From Streptomyces sp. NBC_01717 (GTDB lineage Bacteria; Actinomycetota; Actinomycetes; Streptomycetales; Streptomycetaceae), in contig NZ_CP109178.1 in the NCBI RefSeq assembly GCF_036248255.1, positions 7,383,001 to 7,447,000 on the forward strand: a DNA stretch of 64,000 nt. The letters are read 5' to 3'. Positions 33,170 through 42,366 of the stretch are shown here, piece after piece. Within the stretch, counting starts at the first letter, position 1. Every line of letters starts with the position of its first letter. The notes beneath the pieces were generated by a model. That model did not search any database and had not been told where the DNA came from. It saw only the letters and a program-made list of their open reading frames with translations. The position numbers and the translations under genes are program-made.

Positions 33170-33958
33170 ATGACCACCGACACCGAGAACATCTGCCGCC
33201 GCCTGGTCGGCCGCACCGCCGTCATCACCGGCGCCGGCAGCGGCATCGGCCTCGCCACCGCGCGCCGCCTGGCATCCGAGGGCGCCCACGTCGTCTGCGC
33301 GGACATCGACGAGACCGCGGGCAAGGCCGCGGCCGACGAGGCCGGCGGCATCTTCGTACGCACCGATGTCACCGACCCCGAACAGGTCGAGGCGCTCTTC
33401 AAGGCCGCGTACGACACCTACGGCTCCGTCGACATCGCCTTCAACAACGCGGGCATCTCGCCGCCCGACGACGACTCCATCCTCACCACCGGACTGGAGG
33501 CCTGGAAGCGCGTCCAGGACGTCAACCTCACCTCCGTCTACCTCTGTTGCAAGTCCGCCCTCCCCTACATGCGGCGCCAGGGCCGCGGCTCGATCATCAA
33601 CACCGCGTCGTTCGTGGCCGTCATGGGCGCGGCCACCAGCCAGATCTCGTACACCGCGTCCAAGGGCGGCGTGCTCGCCATGTCCCGCGAGCTCGGTGTC
33701 CAGTTCGCCCGCGAAGGCATCCGCGTCAACGCGCTCTGCCCCGGGCCGGTCAACACCCCGCTGCTCCAGGAGCTGTTCGCCAAGGACCCGGAGCGCGCGG
33801 CCCGCCGGCTGGTGCACATCCCGGTCGGCCGGTTCGCGGAGGCCACCGAGATCGCGGCGGCGGTCGCATTCCTCGCGAGCGACGACTCCTCGTTCGTGAA
33901 CGCCACGGACTTCCTGGTCGACGGTGGAATCTCCGGCGCGTACGTCACGCCCGTCTGA
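33170..33958 (+). CDS. Short-chain dehydrogenase/reductase
   Basis: A 262-residue classical SDR. It has the Rossmann motif TGAGSGIG near residue 20, NNAG near 90, the catalytic Ser in NTASFVAVMGA, and YTASK near 160; RVNALCPGPVNTPLL and DGGISGAYV close the fold. It begins 6 bases after the aldehyde dehydrogenase and is in the same operon. It probably oxidises an alcohol or reduces a ketone or aldehyde intermediate of the gamma-glutamyl amine pathway; the exact substrate is not apparent. Confidence 0.89.
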   Translation: MTTDTENICRRLVGRTAVITGAGSGIGLATARRLASEGAHVVCADIDETAGKAAADEAGGIFVRTDVTDPEQVEALFKAAYDTYGSVDIAFNNAGISPPDDDSILTTGLEAWKRVQDVNLTSVYLCCKSALPYMRRQGRGSIINTASFVAVMGAATSQISYTASKGGVLAMSRELGVQFAREGIRVNALCPGPVNTPLLQELFAKDPERAARRLVHIPVGRFAEATEIAAAVAFLASDDSSFVNATDFLVDGGISGAYVTPV

Positions 33959-34056
33959 CCGGCGCCTCGTCATGTGCGAGCTCATGACTCCACGCCCGCC
34001 CACGTCGAACCGCCCGCCCTGGGCTCCCGTTGACGGCTGAACCCTAGAGTGGAGGC

Positions 34057-34974
34057 ATGAGCAACGCGACACCGCCCGGCTGGTACCCGGACTCCGCGAC
34101 CCCGGGCACCGACCGGTGGTGGGACGGCACGGCATGGACCGCTCACACCCGGCCGAACACGCCCGCACCGCAGCAGCCGGTCCCACCCCCGTACGCAGGC
34201 GGAGGCAGCGGCGGCGGGGGCGGCGTCCGGACCGTGGCGATCGCGACGGCGGCCCTGGTCGTAGTCGGTGCCGCCGTCACCGGGGCCGTCCTGCTGGGCG
34301 GGGACGACGGAGGTACGGATTCCAAGTCGTCCGGGCCGACCCGCTCCGCACCGCTCCCCACCGCCACCGCCACCGCCACGGCCGGCGGGGACGGTCCGGC
34401 GACGGACCCGACGCTGCTCGTCGACCAGCTCAACGGCATCACCCTGCCGATCCCCGACGGCTGGGAGAAGCCTGAGAGCACTGTTGACAAGGCCCTCACC
34501 ATGCGCACGGCCGGCTCCTACGCCTGCCCCGGCGACTCCTCCGCCTTCTGCTACCACGGCACGGTGACCACGCGTACGGCGAGCGAGACGGACCTCGCTT
34601 CCGCCGAGGCCCTGGCCAAGCAGGACATCACCACCGCGGCCGACAAGGCGTACGAGGAGAACATCGTCGGCGACCGGATCCACGGAGGCATCACCTCCCA
34701 TGAGCAGCTGAGATCGGCATCGGTCAGCGTGGCGGGCCGCACGGGCTACGAGGTGCGCTGGCGGGTCCACACGGCCAAGGGGCCCGGCGGCTACGTGCAG
34801 TCGCTCGTCTTCCCGTCGACGGTCGGCAGCGAATCGCCGGTCATCGTGCGCTACGCCTTCGACGCGGGACCCGGCGGACCGCCGCTCTCCCTCATGGACA
34901 CCCTCACCCGGGCCATCCGGCCGATCGACGACAGCGAGACCGGCGGCGGCGTCGGCAGCTCCGTGGCTCCCTGA
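34057..34974 (+). CDS. DUF2510 membrane protein with extracytoplasmic domain
   Basis: A 305-residue protein. The N-terminal DUF2510 motif is complete ([28 protein letters not shown], residues 6-32), followed by a Pro/Gly-rich linker, one membrane helix near 60-85 ([23 protein letters not shown]), a Ser/Thr/Pro linker and an external domain of about 180 residues with paired cysteines ([15 protein letters not shown]). Function unknown; DUF2510 lies on the cytoplasmic side in many actinobacterial membrane proteins. Transcribed alone. Confidence 0.82.
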   Translation: MSNATPPGWYPDSATPGTDRWWDGTAWTAHTRPNTPAPQQPVPPPYAGGGSGGGGGVRTVAIATAALVVVGAAVTGAVLLGGDDGGTDSKSSGPTRSAPLPTATATATAGGDGPATDPTLLVDQLNGITLPIPDGWEKPESTVDKALTMRTAGSYACPGDSSAFCYHGTVTTRTASETDLASAEALAKQDITTAADKAYEENIVGDRIHGGITSHEQLRSASVSVAGRTGYEVRWRVHTAKGPGGYVQSLVFPSTVGSESPVIVRYAFDAGPGGPPLSLMDTLTRAIRPIDDSETGGGVGSSVAP

Positions 34975-34999
34975 CGTCCGGTCAGGAGGTCAGGGAGCC
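34965..34999. terminator. Bidirectional hairpin
   Basis: An 11-bp perfect stem GGCTCCCTGAC / GTCAGGGAGCC spans the stop codon of the DUF2510 gene and lies before the stop of the convergent PLP enzyme. Confidence 0.7.
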
Positions 35000-35005
35000 A
35001 GAAGG

Positions 35006-36208
35006 TCAGAGGAACGTCTGCCCCTCGCCGCGGTACGTCGGCACGGTCGCCGTCACCCGGTCGCCCTCGATCAGCTGCAGCTCGTCGAAGCGCTCGCACA
35101 GCTCACCGGCCTTCGCGTGCCGGAACCACACCTTGTCGCCGATCAGCAGATCGTCGGCCGGGGCACCGAGCAGCGGTGTCTGCACCTCGCCGGGCCCTTC
35201 CTGCGGGTCGTAGCGCAGTCCCTCCGGCAGATACGGAACGGGCAGCCGGTCCGCCCCCGCGGCCCCCGACGCCGGGTAGCCGCCGCCGAGCACCGTCACC
35301 ACCCCTACGCCGGGCCGCCGCACCACGGGCTGCGCGAACAGCGCCGCCGGGCGGGCCGCGAACGACGTGTAGTTGTCGAACAGCCGCGGCGCGTAGAGCC
35401 CCGACCCGGCCGCGATCTCGGTCACCGCCGGCTCCGCCGCCGTGTGCTGCACACTGCCGGTGCCGCCGCCGTTCACGAACTCCAGATCCGGTGCCACCGC
35501 CCGCACGGCCCGGACCACCTCCGCCCGCCGGGCCGCCAGCTCCTTGCGGGCGGTCGCCTGCATCAGCCGGATCGCCCTGGAACGCAGCGGCCGGCCCGCG
35601 ACCGAGTCCCCGACCCCGGCGATGTGCCCCTCGTACGCCATCAGGCCGACCAGCCGGAAACCGGGCCTGCGCGCCACCGAGCGGGCCAGCTCCGCGAGCT
35701 GGGCGGGCGAGCGCAGCGGCGAACGCAGCGCCCCGATCCTGACCCGGCCACCGAGCAGCCGCAGCGACGTGTCCAGCTCCAGACAGACCCGGATCTCTTC
35801 CTGGCCACCGGCCCGCGCCGCGTCGATCAGCTCCAGCTGCGCATGGTCGTCCACCATCACCGTGACCGCGGCGGCCAGCTTCGGGTCCCCGGCCAGCTCG
35901 GCGAAGGCGGACCGGTCGGCCGACGGATAGGCCAGCAGTACGTCGTCGAAACCGGCTCGGGCAAGCCACAGCGACTCGGCGAGCGTGAACGACATCACCC
36001 CGGCGAACCCCGGCCGCGCGAGCACCCGCTCCAGCAGCGCCCGGCAGCGCACCGACTTGCTCGCGACCCGGATCGGCTTCCCCGCCGCCCGGCGGATCAG
36101 GTCGTCGGCGTTGGCGTCGAAGGCATCCAGATCGACCACGGCGATCGGGGCGTCGAGATGTGCGGTGGCCCGCTCGTAGCGGGTCCGGTCAGCGGCACGC
36201 GCAGTCAT
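35006..36208 (-). CDS. PLP-dependent alanine racemase-fold enzyme (amino acid aldolase/deaminase)
   Basis: A 400-residue fold-type III PLP enzyme of the D-threonine aldolase/D-serine dehydratase type. The N-terminal barrel begins PIAVVDLDAFDANADDLIRRAAGKPIRVASKSVRCRALL, where the Lys in ASKSVR is the likely PLP Schiff-base residue. FVNGGGTGSVQHTAAEPAVTEIAAGSGLYAPRLFDNY holds the phosphate-binding glycines. The C-terminal beta domain ends with IGDKVWFRHAKAGELCERFDELQLIEGD, the metal-ligand type pattern His-x-x-x-x-x-Cys. It probably cleaves or dehydrates a D-amino acid. The start is at 36208. It stands alone, convergent with the DUF2510 gene. Confidence 0.82.
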   Translation of the reverse strand: MTARAADRTRYERATAHLDAPIAVVDLDAFDANADDLIRRAAGKPIRVASKSVRCRALLERVLARPGFAGVMSFTLAESLWLARAGFDDVLLAYPSADRSAFAELAGDPKLAAAVTVMVDDHAQLELIDAARAGGQEEIRVCLELDTSLRLLGGRVRIGALRSPLRSPAQLAELARSVARRPGFRLVGLMAYEGHIAGVGDSVAGRPLRSRAIRLMQATARKELAARRAEVVRAVRAVAPDLEFVNGGGTGSVQHTAAEPAVTEIAAGSGLYAPRLFDNYTSFAARPAALFAQPVVRRPGVGVVTVLGGGYPASGAAGADRLPVPYLPEGLRYDPQEGPGEVQTPLLGAPADDLLIGDKVWFRHAKAGELCERFDELQLIEGDRVTATVPTYRGEGQTFL

Positions 36209-36392
36209 GGCCGCAGCTTGCCAGACACCTTTACCACTGGGTAGGGGGACGATCGGGGCAGATCTCCCAGGGGCGCGACGCCCGACTCCCGCCGGGCCCG
36301 TCGCAGCCCGTAGAGTAACGGGACGCGGTGACCAACAGGCCTGCCTGTGAAGGTGATCCGCGAGCGGTACGGAACGTGGACCAGGGGGGCGG

Positions 36393-37742
36393 ATGAGTAC
36401 CGAGGCGCAGCGCGCTCCCGTGCCGCCCCGTCCGACGGCGCCACCACGCCCGGCCGCACCACCGGACGCCCACGGGAACCCGGGGCGTACGACCGGGGCG
36501 GCGCCCCCGCCCCCGGCCCAGCCGCCGCAGCCGGCGGCTCCGGCCCGCCAGGGAACGGCCCCGGCCGACCAGGCTCCGGATGCGTCGGCGTTCGGCGCGC
36601 CCACGCCCGCACCTGAGCGCACCGCACCCGCCGTTCCCGCGCAGGACGCGCCGACGCGCGAACCGCATGCCGCTGCCGCATCCCCGACCTCCCCGGCCAC
36701 GCACCCGTCGGAGCCGGAGCCGGTGGAGACGACCACTCGGCTCCGCGTCGTGCCCGCGGCCGCTGCCGCACCGGCCCCCACCACCCCGTCCCGCCTCGGC
36801 ACGACGCCGCCCCCGCCGACCCGGCGACGGCCCGTGGGGGCGGTGGATCTCACCCCGCGTCCCGGCGCGACCCCGCCGCGCCCCGGCGGCTACTTCCCGC
36901 CCGCGCAGACGCACTCCCACGCCCTGCCGTACCCCAGGCCCGAGACGCCCGCAGAGACCACCACCCGGCTGCGTCCGGTCCGTACCCGCCGCCCCGCACG
37001 GACCGCCGCCGCGGCGGCCTGTGTGGTGCTCGGGCTCGGACTGATCGGCGGAGCGGTCACCGGCAGCTGGCTCATCAGCGACTCCTCGGCCGACGCCGGT
37101 GCACGCGACCCCTACGCCACCGGGCGCACCGTCTGGCACAACGTCCCCGTGGACACCCTGTTCCCCCGCACCCTCAAAGGGGACGGCGCGGGGCCCGGCG
37201 GCGCGGACCGGGTCTGGACCCGGATCGCCGTCGCCCCGGACAGCGGCTGCACGACCGCCCTGGACCCGCTGCTGCTCAAGACGATCCGCCCGGTCGGCTG
37301 CGAGCGGCTGCTGCGCGCCACCTACGTGGACGCCACCTCCAGCAGTGTCACCACGGTCGGCATGATCTTCACCCAGGGCTCCACCGACGCCATGCGAGCG
37401 CTGAGCACCAGATTCTCCGATCAGCACCTCGACGCGCGCACCGACCTGATGCCCCGTACGTACGCGGTCAAGGACACGGCCGCGGCCGGATTCGGCGACC
37501 GGCAGCGCGCCAGCTGGACCGTCCATGTGCTGACCGAGGTGCCGGTCGTCGTGTTCGCCGTCTCCGGGTTCGCGGACGGACGTACGGTCGGCGATCCGCA
37601 GCCGGTCGCGAAGGCGATCGCCGCGGACGCGACCACGGCCGCCGCCCAGGCCGGCCTCGGCCATGAGGCCAAGGGCATCGCCGACCGGATCGAGCGCGGG
37701 CTGCGCCGGACCGTCACCGACGTCTCGGAGCAGCCGCGATGA
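36393..37742 (+). CDS. Proline-rich single-pass membrane protein, partner of the mycosin
   Basis: A 449-residue protein. Residues 1-190 are a low-complexity Pro/Ala/Thr-rich cytoplasmic tail, one membrane helix lies near 205-230 (AAAACVVLGLGLIGGAVTGSWLI), and an external domain of about 210 residues follows with two cysteines (SGCTTALDPLL, RPVGCERLLRA). No family recognised. Its stop overlaps the start of the protease gene by 4 bp, so the two are translationally coupled and probably act together at the membrane. The ATG at 36393 follows GGGGGGCGG, a plausible ribosome site. Confidence 0.8.
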   Translation: MSTEAQRAPVPPRPTAPPRPAAPPDAHGNPGRTTGAAPPPPAQPPQPAAPARQGTAPADQAPDASAFGAPTPAPERTAPAVPAQDAPTREPHAAAASPTSPATHPSEPEPVETTTRLRVVPAAAAAPAPTTPSRLGTTPPPPTRRRPVGAVDLTPRPGATPPRPGGYFPPAQTHSHALPYPRPETPAETTTRLRPVRTRRPARTAAAAACVVLGLGLIGGAVTGSWLISDSSADAGARDPYATGRTVWHNVPVDTLFPRTLKGDGAGPGGADRVWTRIAVAPDSGCTTALDPLLLKTIRPVGCERLLRATYVDATSSSVTTVGMIFTQGSTDAMRALSTRFSDQHLDARTDLMPRTYAVKDTAAAGFGDRQRASWTVHVLTEVPVVVFAVSGFADGRTVGDPQPVAKAIAADATTAAAQAGLGHEAKGIADRIERGLRRTVTDVSEQPR

Positions 37743-38947
37743 ACAGCCGCCGCCACCGCCGCGCCGTCGGCGCGCTCTGCGCCGCCACCGCGTTCACGCT
37801 GCTCCCCGCCGTCCCCGCCCGCGCGGACACCATCCGGCCGCAGCAATGGGGGCTGCAGGCGCTCCACACCGACCGGGCCTGGCAGACGACCAAGGGCAAG
37901 GGCATCACCGTCGCCGTCGTCGACACCGGGGTCGACGACAGCCTCCCCGACCTGGCGGGCCAGGTACTGCCCGGCAAGGACCTGATCGGCTTCGGCGCCG
38001 GGCGCGGCGACCGTTCGTGGGCCCGGCACGGCACCGCGATGGCCGGAATCATCGCGGGCCGCGGCCACGGCGTCGGCCGCGCCGACGGAGTGCTCGGCAT
38101 CGCCCCCGAGGCGAAGATCCTCCCGGTCCGGGTGATCCTCGAAGCCTCCGACCCGTCCCGTGACAAGGCCCGCGAGTCCCGCGGTACGGCCCTGGCCGAC
38201 GGCATCCGCTGGGCCGCCGACCACGGCGCCGACGTCATCAACCTCTCCCTGGGCGACGACAGCGCGTCCGCGCACCCCGAGGGCGGCGAGGACGCCGCCA
38301 TCCAGTACGCGCTGAAGAAGGGCGCCGTCGTCGTCGCGTCGGCGGGCAACGGAGGCGAGAAGGGCGACCACATCTCGTACCCCGCCGCCTACCCCGGCGT
38401 GATCGCGGTCGCCGCCGTCGACCGGTACGGCACCCACGCGGCCTTCTCCACCCGCCACTGGTACGCCACCGTCAGCGCTCCCGGCGTCGACATAGTGGTC
38501 CCGGCCCCCGACCGTCACTACTACATCGAGTGGGGCACATCGGCCGCCTCCGCGTTCGTGTCCGGCGCGGTCGCGCTGGTCCGGGCCGCCCATCCGGGAC
38601 TCACGCCCGCCCAGGTGAAGACGCTCCTGACGGACACGGCCCGCAGCTCCCCGGAGGGTGGCCGCGACGACTCCCGGGGCTACGGCATCGTCGACCCGGC
38701 CGCCGCGATCAAGGCGGGCGGCAAGCTGCGCAAGGCCGGTCTGCGGGCAGAGGCGGAGTCGGCCGGCTCCGCCGACTCCGCAAAGGCCGGCTACCGCAAG
38801 CGGTACTTCGGCCCCGGCCCCACCGCGCAGCACCGGGACGACGGCCCATCAGGCTGGCTCGCCCCGGCCGCGGGCGGCCTGGGAGCCGTACTGCTGGCAC
38901 TGGCCGTGCTGCTGTGGCGCGACAGGAGAACCTCCGCACGCCGCTGA
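37739..38947 (+). CDS. S8 subtilisin-like protease, mycosin type
   Basis: A 402-residue serine protease. A signal peptide occupies residues 1-30 (RRAVGALCAATAFTLLPAVPARA). The catalytic triad is visible: Asp in VAVVDTGVDDSLPDLAG, His in RHGTAMAGIIAG and Ser in GTSAASAFVSGAVALV. A membrane helix near 375-395 (LAPAAGGLGAVLLALAVLLW) with a basic tail anchors the C-terminus. This is the layout of MycP-type mycosins of type VII secretion, but no EccC or EsxA genes are present. It is coupled to the upstream membrane protein, its likely substrate or partner. Confidence 0.9.
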   Translation: MNSRRHRRAVGALCAATAFTLLPAVPARADTIRPQQWGLQALHTDRAWQTTKGKGITVAVVDTGVDDSLPDLAGQVLPGKDLIGFGAGRGDRSWARHGTAMAGIIAGRGHGVGRADGVLGIAPEAKILPVRVILEASDPSRDKARESRGTALADGIRWAADHGADVINLSLGDDSASAHPEGGEDAAIQYALKKGAVVVASAGNGGEKGDHISYPAAYPGVIAVAAVDRYGTHAAFSTRHWYATVSAPGVDIVVPAPDRHYYIEWGTSAASAFVSGAVALVRAAHPGLTPAQVKTLLTDTARSSPEGGRDDSRGYGIVDPAAAIKAGGKLRKAGLRAEAESAGSADSAKAGYRKRYFGPGPTAQHRDDGPSGWLAPAAGGLGAVLLALAVLLWRDRRTSARR

Positions 38948-38990
38948 AGCCGTGGCGGCGATCCGGTCGTCCGGCCGCGAGGCCCGTACG

Positions 38991-39920
38991 TCATCGGTCC
39001 GCCCCGTCGAGCACCCCGATCGCCGCCTTCGCGACCGACTCCACCCGCTCGATCCCCGTCGCCATCGTCTGCTGCCCGGCGGATAGCACCGCCACCAGGT
39101 ACGTGTGCCCGTTGCTCTTCACCTGCCCGATGCTGTTGATGTCCCAGAGGCCGGTGGCGCTCCGCGGCATCCACCCGTTCTTCAGCGCCCAGTCGCTGCC
39201 CGCCGCGGACACCCCCCAGTGCTGATCGGCCGCCACGTTCCGCATCAGCCCCTGCAGATAGGCGCGGGAGTCCTCGGTCAGCTTCGAGTGCGTACCGAAC
39301 ACCGTCTTCAGCAGCATCAGCTGATCCGCCGCCGTGGTCCTGGTCAGCCCCCACGCAGCCGCAGCGGTCGTGCCGACCAGGCCGAACCGGGCGTTGGCCG
39401 TGTCGAGCCCGGCCGTCCCGCCGATCGTCCGCAGCAGCGTGGTGGCGGCGGCGTTGTCGCTGTTCTCGATCATGGTGACGGAGCGGCTGCGTTCGTACGC
39501 GGTGAGCTCCCGCCCCTGGTCCTGGGCCCGGAGCAGCAGCGCCGCGAGGATGTCGACCTTGACGATGCTCGCGGTGGCGTACGTCCCGTTCCCGTACACC
39601 GCACCGGCCCCGACCGCGGCGTCCAGCACCGCGACCGACACGCTGGAGTCGCCGGCCAGCGGCGCCACCGCCTCGGCCAGCTCCGCGTCCAGATCCACCT
39701 CGGGCTCCTCGCTCGTCACCACCGGAGCCGGCGGGCCCGGAGCCGGTGAGTCCGCGGCCGACGACACGGAGGCGACGGGGCCGGGTCCCGGATCCGACCA
39801 CCGGCCCACCAGATACATCCCGCCCGCAACGGAACCGGCCAGCAGGAACACGGTGGCCACGGACGCGGACAGTACGGACGTACGCATCTTCGTACTTGTC
39901 TTCGGTATCGGCAGGGTCAT
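38991..39920 (-). CDS. Secreted class A beta-lactamase-like serine hydrolase
   Basis: A 309-residue protein with an N-terminal signal-anchor (VLSASVATVFLLAGSVAGGMYLVG) and a Pro/Ser linker to about residue 85. The penicillin-binding fold shows SIVK in TYATASIVKVDILAALL (S-x-x-K), SDN in MIENSDNAAATTLLR, and KNGW in place of the K-T/S-G triad. This is the pattern of actinobacterial serine hydrolases related to class A beta-lactamases, many of which are not true lactamases. The start at 39920 is uncertain; MRTSVL at 39887 is an alternative. The operator region is shared with the divergent SseB gene. Confidence 0.85.
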   Translation of the reverse strand: MTLPIPKTSTKMRTSVLSASVATVFLLAGSVAGGMYLVGRWSDPGPGPVASVSSAADSPAPGPPAPVVTSEEPEVDLDAELAEAVAPLAGDSSVSVAVLDAAVGAGAVYGNGTYATASIVKVDILAALLLRAQDQGRELTAYERSRSVTMIENSDNAAATTLLRTIGGTAGLDTANARFGLVGTTAAAAWGLTRTTAADQLMLLKTVFGTHSKLTEDSRAYLQGLMRNVAADQHWGVSAAGSDWALKNGWMPRSATGLWDINSIGQVKSNGHTYLVAVLSAGQQTMATGIERVESVAKAAIGVLDGADR

Positions 39921-40007
39921 GGAACCGGACGCTAGGAAGGGCACCTGGCAACGGGCTGTGGTCCACCTGAGGGCATCGTGAGAAACCGCACCGACTACGC
40001 TCACCCT

Positions 40008-40736
40008 GTGGCGCAGAAGAACATTCCGGACTCCGGTTACTCCGACGACGATGGCACGGCCGACCCCGTACTGACCGCGGCACTCGCCGCCTGGGCCGGG
40101 GACCGTACGGCCATCGGCCCAGTCCTCGAGGCGCTCAAGGGCGCCCGCCTCCTGGTCCCCGTCGTAGCCGTCCTCGGGGAAGTGGAGGAGGACGAAACCG
40201 GGCTGCGCCGGGAGAAGACCAGTGACATGGCCGTGCCCACGCTCCAGGCCGGGGACCGTCGCGCCCTGCCCGCCTTCACCTCGACCGACTCGCTGGCGCT
40301 CTGGGACCCGCAGGCCCGCCCCGTCGCCGTACCCCTGCACCAGGCGCTGCAGGCCGCCGCGCACGAGAAGGCGGACACGGTGGTGCTCGACCTCGCAGGT
40401 CCCGTCGCGTTCGAGCTGACCGGCTCCGCACTGCTCGCGCTCGCCGAGGGCCGCACCAGCGCCGACCCGCTGGACGACCCGGCGGTCACCTCCGCGGTAC
40501 GCGAGGCGGTCGCCGCCGAGCCCGCGGTGATCCGCGCCCATCTCGTCCCGGGCCGGGACGGCGGCACCCTCGCCCTGGTCCTGGCGCCCGACGCGGCCCC
40601 TGCCGACGCGGCCCGCCGGGTTGCGGAGTCCCTGGCTGCCGACGAGGTGCTGCGCGCCCGGCTGGTGCGGGGCCTGGACCTGGCGCTGCTTCCGGCCGAC
40701 GCGATCACTCCCGGTGAGCCGCTCTTCGCACGCTGA
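40008..40736 (+). CDS. SseB family protein
   Basis: A 242-residue protein of the SseB (enhanced serine sensitivity) family: AAWAGDRTAIGPVLEALKGARLLVPVVAVLG, then DMAVPTLQAGDRRALPAFTSTDSLALWDPQARPVAVPLHQALQAA and VVLDLAGPVAFELTGSALLALAEG. The role is unknown; E. coli SseB affects serine tolerance and is otherwise uncharacterised. The GTG at 40008 (VAQKNIPDSGYSDDDG) matches what I recall for Streptomyces homologues; the longer frame to 39978 is unlikely. No signal peptide. Confidence 0.85.
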   Translation: MAQKNIPDSGYSDDDGTADPVLTAALAAWAGDRTAIGPVLEALKGARLLVPVVAVLGEVEEDETGLRREKTSDMAVPTLQAGDRRALPAFTSTDSLALWDPQARPVAVPLHQALQAAAHEKADTVVLDLAGPVAFELTGSALLALAEGRTSADPLDDPAVTSAVREAVAAEPAVIRAHLVPGRDGGTLALVLAPDAAPADAARRVAESLAADEVLRARLVRGLDLALLPADAITPGEPLFAR

Positions 40737-40760
40737 TCACCCGACCGGCCCGCGAACGGC

Positions 40761-40794
40761 GTGAGCCCCCCGCCCGGACGGGCAGGGGGCTCAC
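40761..40794. terminator. Bidirectional hairpin
   Basis: A 10-bp stem GTGAGCCCCC / GGGGGCTCAC extended inward by GCCC/GGGC. It lies between the convergent SseB and DUF1844 genes. Confidence 0.87.
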
Positions 40795-40827
40795 GGTCGT
40801 CGAAGGAGGGAAAAGGGCGGGGCGGGC

Positions 40828-41190
40828 TCAGCCGAAGACGGGGCCGGTGTACTTCTCGCCGGGGCCCTGGCCCGGCTCGTCCGGAACGAGCGACGCCTCG
40901 CGGAACGCCAGCTGCAGCGACTTCAGACCGTCCCGCAGCGGCGCCGCGTGGAACGAGCTGATCTCGGTGGTGCTCGCGTCCAGCAGGCCGGCCAGCGCGT
41001 GCACCAGCTTGCGGGCCTCGTCGAGGTCCTTGTGCTTGTCGCCGTCCTCGGTCAGACCGAGCTTCACGGCGGCGGCGCTCATCAGATTGACGGCGACCGT
41101 CACGATCACCTCGACCGCGGGGACCTCCGCGATGTCGCGGGCCATGTCGTCGAAGCCGGGGGTTTCACTGCTGGGGGTCGCGTCACTCAT
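40828..41190 (-). CDS. DUF1844 domain protein
   Basis: A 120-residue protein with the conserved DUF1844 core [28 protein letters not shown] and [46 protein letters not shown]. It is acidic and helical. Its function is unknown, but the gene is conserved next to infC in many actinobacteria, divergent as here. The ATG at 41190 gives [12 protein letters not shown]. Confidence 0.86.
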   Translation of the reverse strand: MSDATPSSETPGFDDMARDIAEVPAVEVIVTVAVNLMSAAAVKLGLTEDGDKHKDLDEARKLVHALAGLLDASTTEISSFHAAPLRDGLKSLQLAFREASLVPDEPGQGPGEKYTGPVFG

Positions 41191-41580
41191 GAGCCATACG
41201 ATAGGCCCACGCCTGCCTGCCCCCGTCCGCGGGAGCTGCGCGAGCGGTGCACGGGTCGCACCACCCCGGGGGAGCTGCTAACCTTGTGTAACGACCGGCT
41301 GGGCATCTATGTGCCCGGCCCACAAGTGGAGGCTCCGATCTCCCACCTGACCATCCTTCGGGACGGCAGGTCACCGGTCAGGTGGCGCCCATCGTTCCGT
41401 ACGGACGATGGAGCCGCCCGATGCGCCCCGCGGTTGACCGCGGCGGTGTTCCGGTTTTCCAGGAGCCCCGCCTGTGTCCCGTCCGGGGCATTTTTGATGT
41501 GCTGGTGCGGTTGGTCTCAGGAAAACAGACGTTACGTGGCTGTCCGCCAGGCGGCCGCGTGGTGCTACCGAGGAGGATCC
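41191..41580 (+). promoter_or_regulatory. infC promoter region and structured mRNA leader
   Basis: A 390-base gap upstream of infC without a credible ORF on the plus strand. It contains several perfect dyads: GGGCA/TGCCC at 41301-41316, CACCTGACC/GGTCAGGTG at 41344-41384, CCGCGG/CCGCGG at 41428-41443, and a terminator-like hairpin at 41465-41495. The promoter is probably near TAACCT at 41279-41284, but no good -35 is seen. Such leaders are the place for autoregulation by L20 or S1-type feedback in other bacteria. Confidence 0.6.
41465..41495 (+). terminator. Candidate attenuator hairpin in the infC leader
   Basis: Stem GCCCCG/CGGGGC with a 13-base loop directly followed by ATTTTT. A T-run after a GC hairpin is rare in this GC-rich genome, and here it lies inside the leader, 86 bases before the infC start, rather than after a gene. 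Confidence 0.6.
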
Positions 41581-42246
41581 ATCAGCGCCGAGCCCCGCAT
41601 CAACGACCGGATTCGCGTTCCCGAGGTGCGACTTGTCGGTCCCAGCGGCGAGCAGGTCGGGATTGTTCCGCTTGCCAAGGCCCTGGAACTCGCACAGGAG
41701 TACGACCTCGACCTGGTCGAGGTGGCGGCGACCGCCCGTCCGCCCGTGTGCAAGCTCATGGACTACGGGAAGTTCAAGTACGAGTCGGCCATGAAGGCCC
41801 GTGAGGCGCGCAAGAACCAGGCGCACACGGTCATCAAGGAGATGAAGCTCCGGCCGAAGATCGACCCGCACGACTATGACACCAAGAAGGGTCACGTCGT
41901 CCGGTTCCTCAAGCAGGGCGACAAGGTCAAGATCACGATCATGTTCCGTGGTCGTGAGCAGTCCCGTCCTGAGCTGGGCTTCCGACTGCTTCAGCGTCTC
42001 GCTTCGGACGTCGAGGAACTCGGCTTCATCGAGTCGAATCCGAAGCAGGACGGCCGGAACATGATCATGGTTCTGGGCCCGCACAAGAAGAAGACCGAAG
42101 CCATGGCCGAGGCCCGCGAGGCTCAGGCCGCCCGCAAGGCGGAGCGTCAGGGTTACACGCCCGACGCCGAGGCTGCGGAAGAGGCTGCCGAGGCTCCGGC
42201 CGAAGCGCAGCCCGAGGCTTCGACCGATACACCTTCCGAGGCGTGA
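41581..42246 (+). CDS. infC: Translation initiation factor IF-3 with an AUC start codon
   Basis: A 221-residue IF-3 that binds the 30S subunit and checks start-codon choice. The N-domain has [68 protein letters not shown]; the C-domain has [40 protein letters not shown] and ends with an Ala/Glu-rich tail. GAGGAGG at 41571-41577 is placed exactly for ATC at 41581. The only in-frame alternative is GTG at 41536, which has no ribosome site and adds non-conserved residues. AUU/AUC starts on infC are known to allow IF-3 to repress its own translation. It is the first gene of infC-rpmI-rplT. Confidence 0.95.
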   Translation: MSAEPRINDRIRVPEVRLVGPSGEQVGIVPLAKALELAQEYDLDLVEVAATARPPVCKLMDYGKFKYESAMKAREARKNQAHTVIKEMKLRPKIDPHDYDTKKGHVVRFLKQGDKVKITIMFRGREQSRPELGFRLLQRLASDVEELGFIESNPKQDGRNMIMVLGPHKKKTEAMAEAREAQAARKAERQGYTPDAEAAEEAAEAPAEAQPEASTDTPSEA

Positions 42247-42366
42247 CCTCAGGGGGCGCCATCCAGGCGGCCCCGGGTCCCCCCGGAATTCCCACCAAGA
42301 TCTGACGCCCCTGCTGTCCGGTGCCCGCACCGCGAGGGGCGCCACTGACGAGGAGAGAACGGCGCG

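Noticed and set aside
34188..34420. Short sequence repeats in the DUF2510 gene (GGCGG, CCACCGCCACCG)
   Set aside because: These encode the Gly-rich and Thr/Ala linkers of the protein and show no regular repeat unit or spacers.
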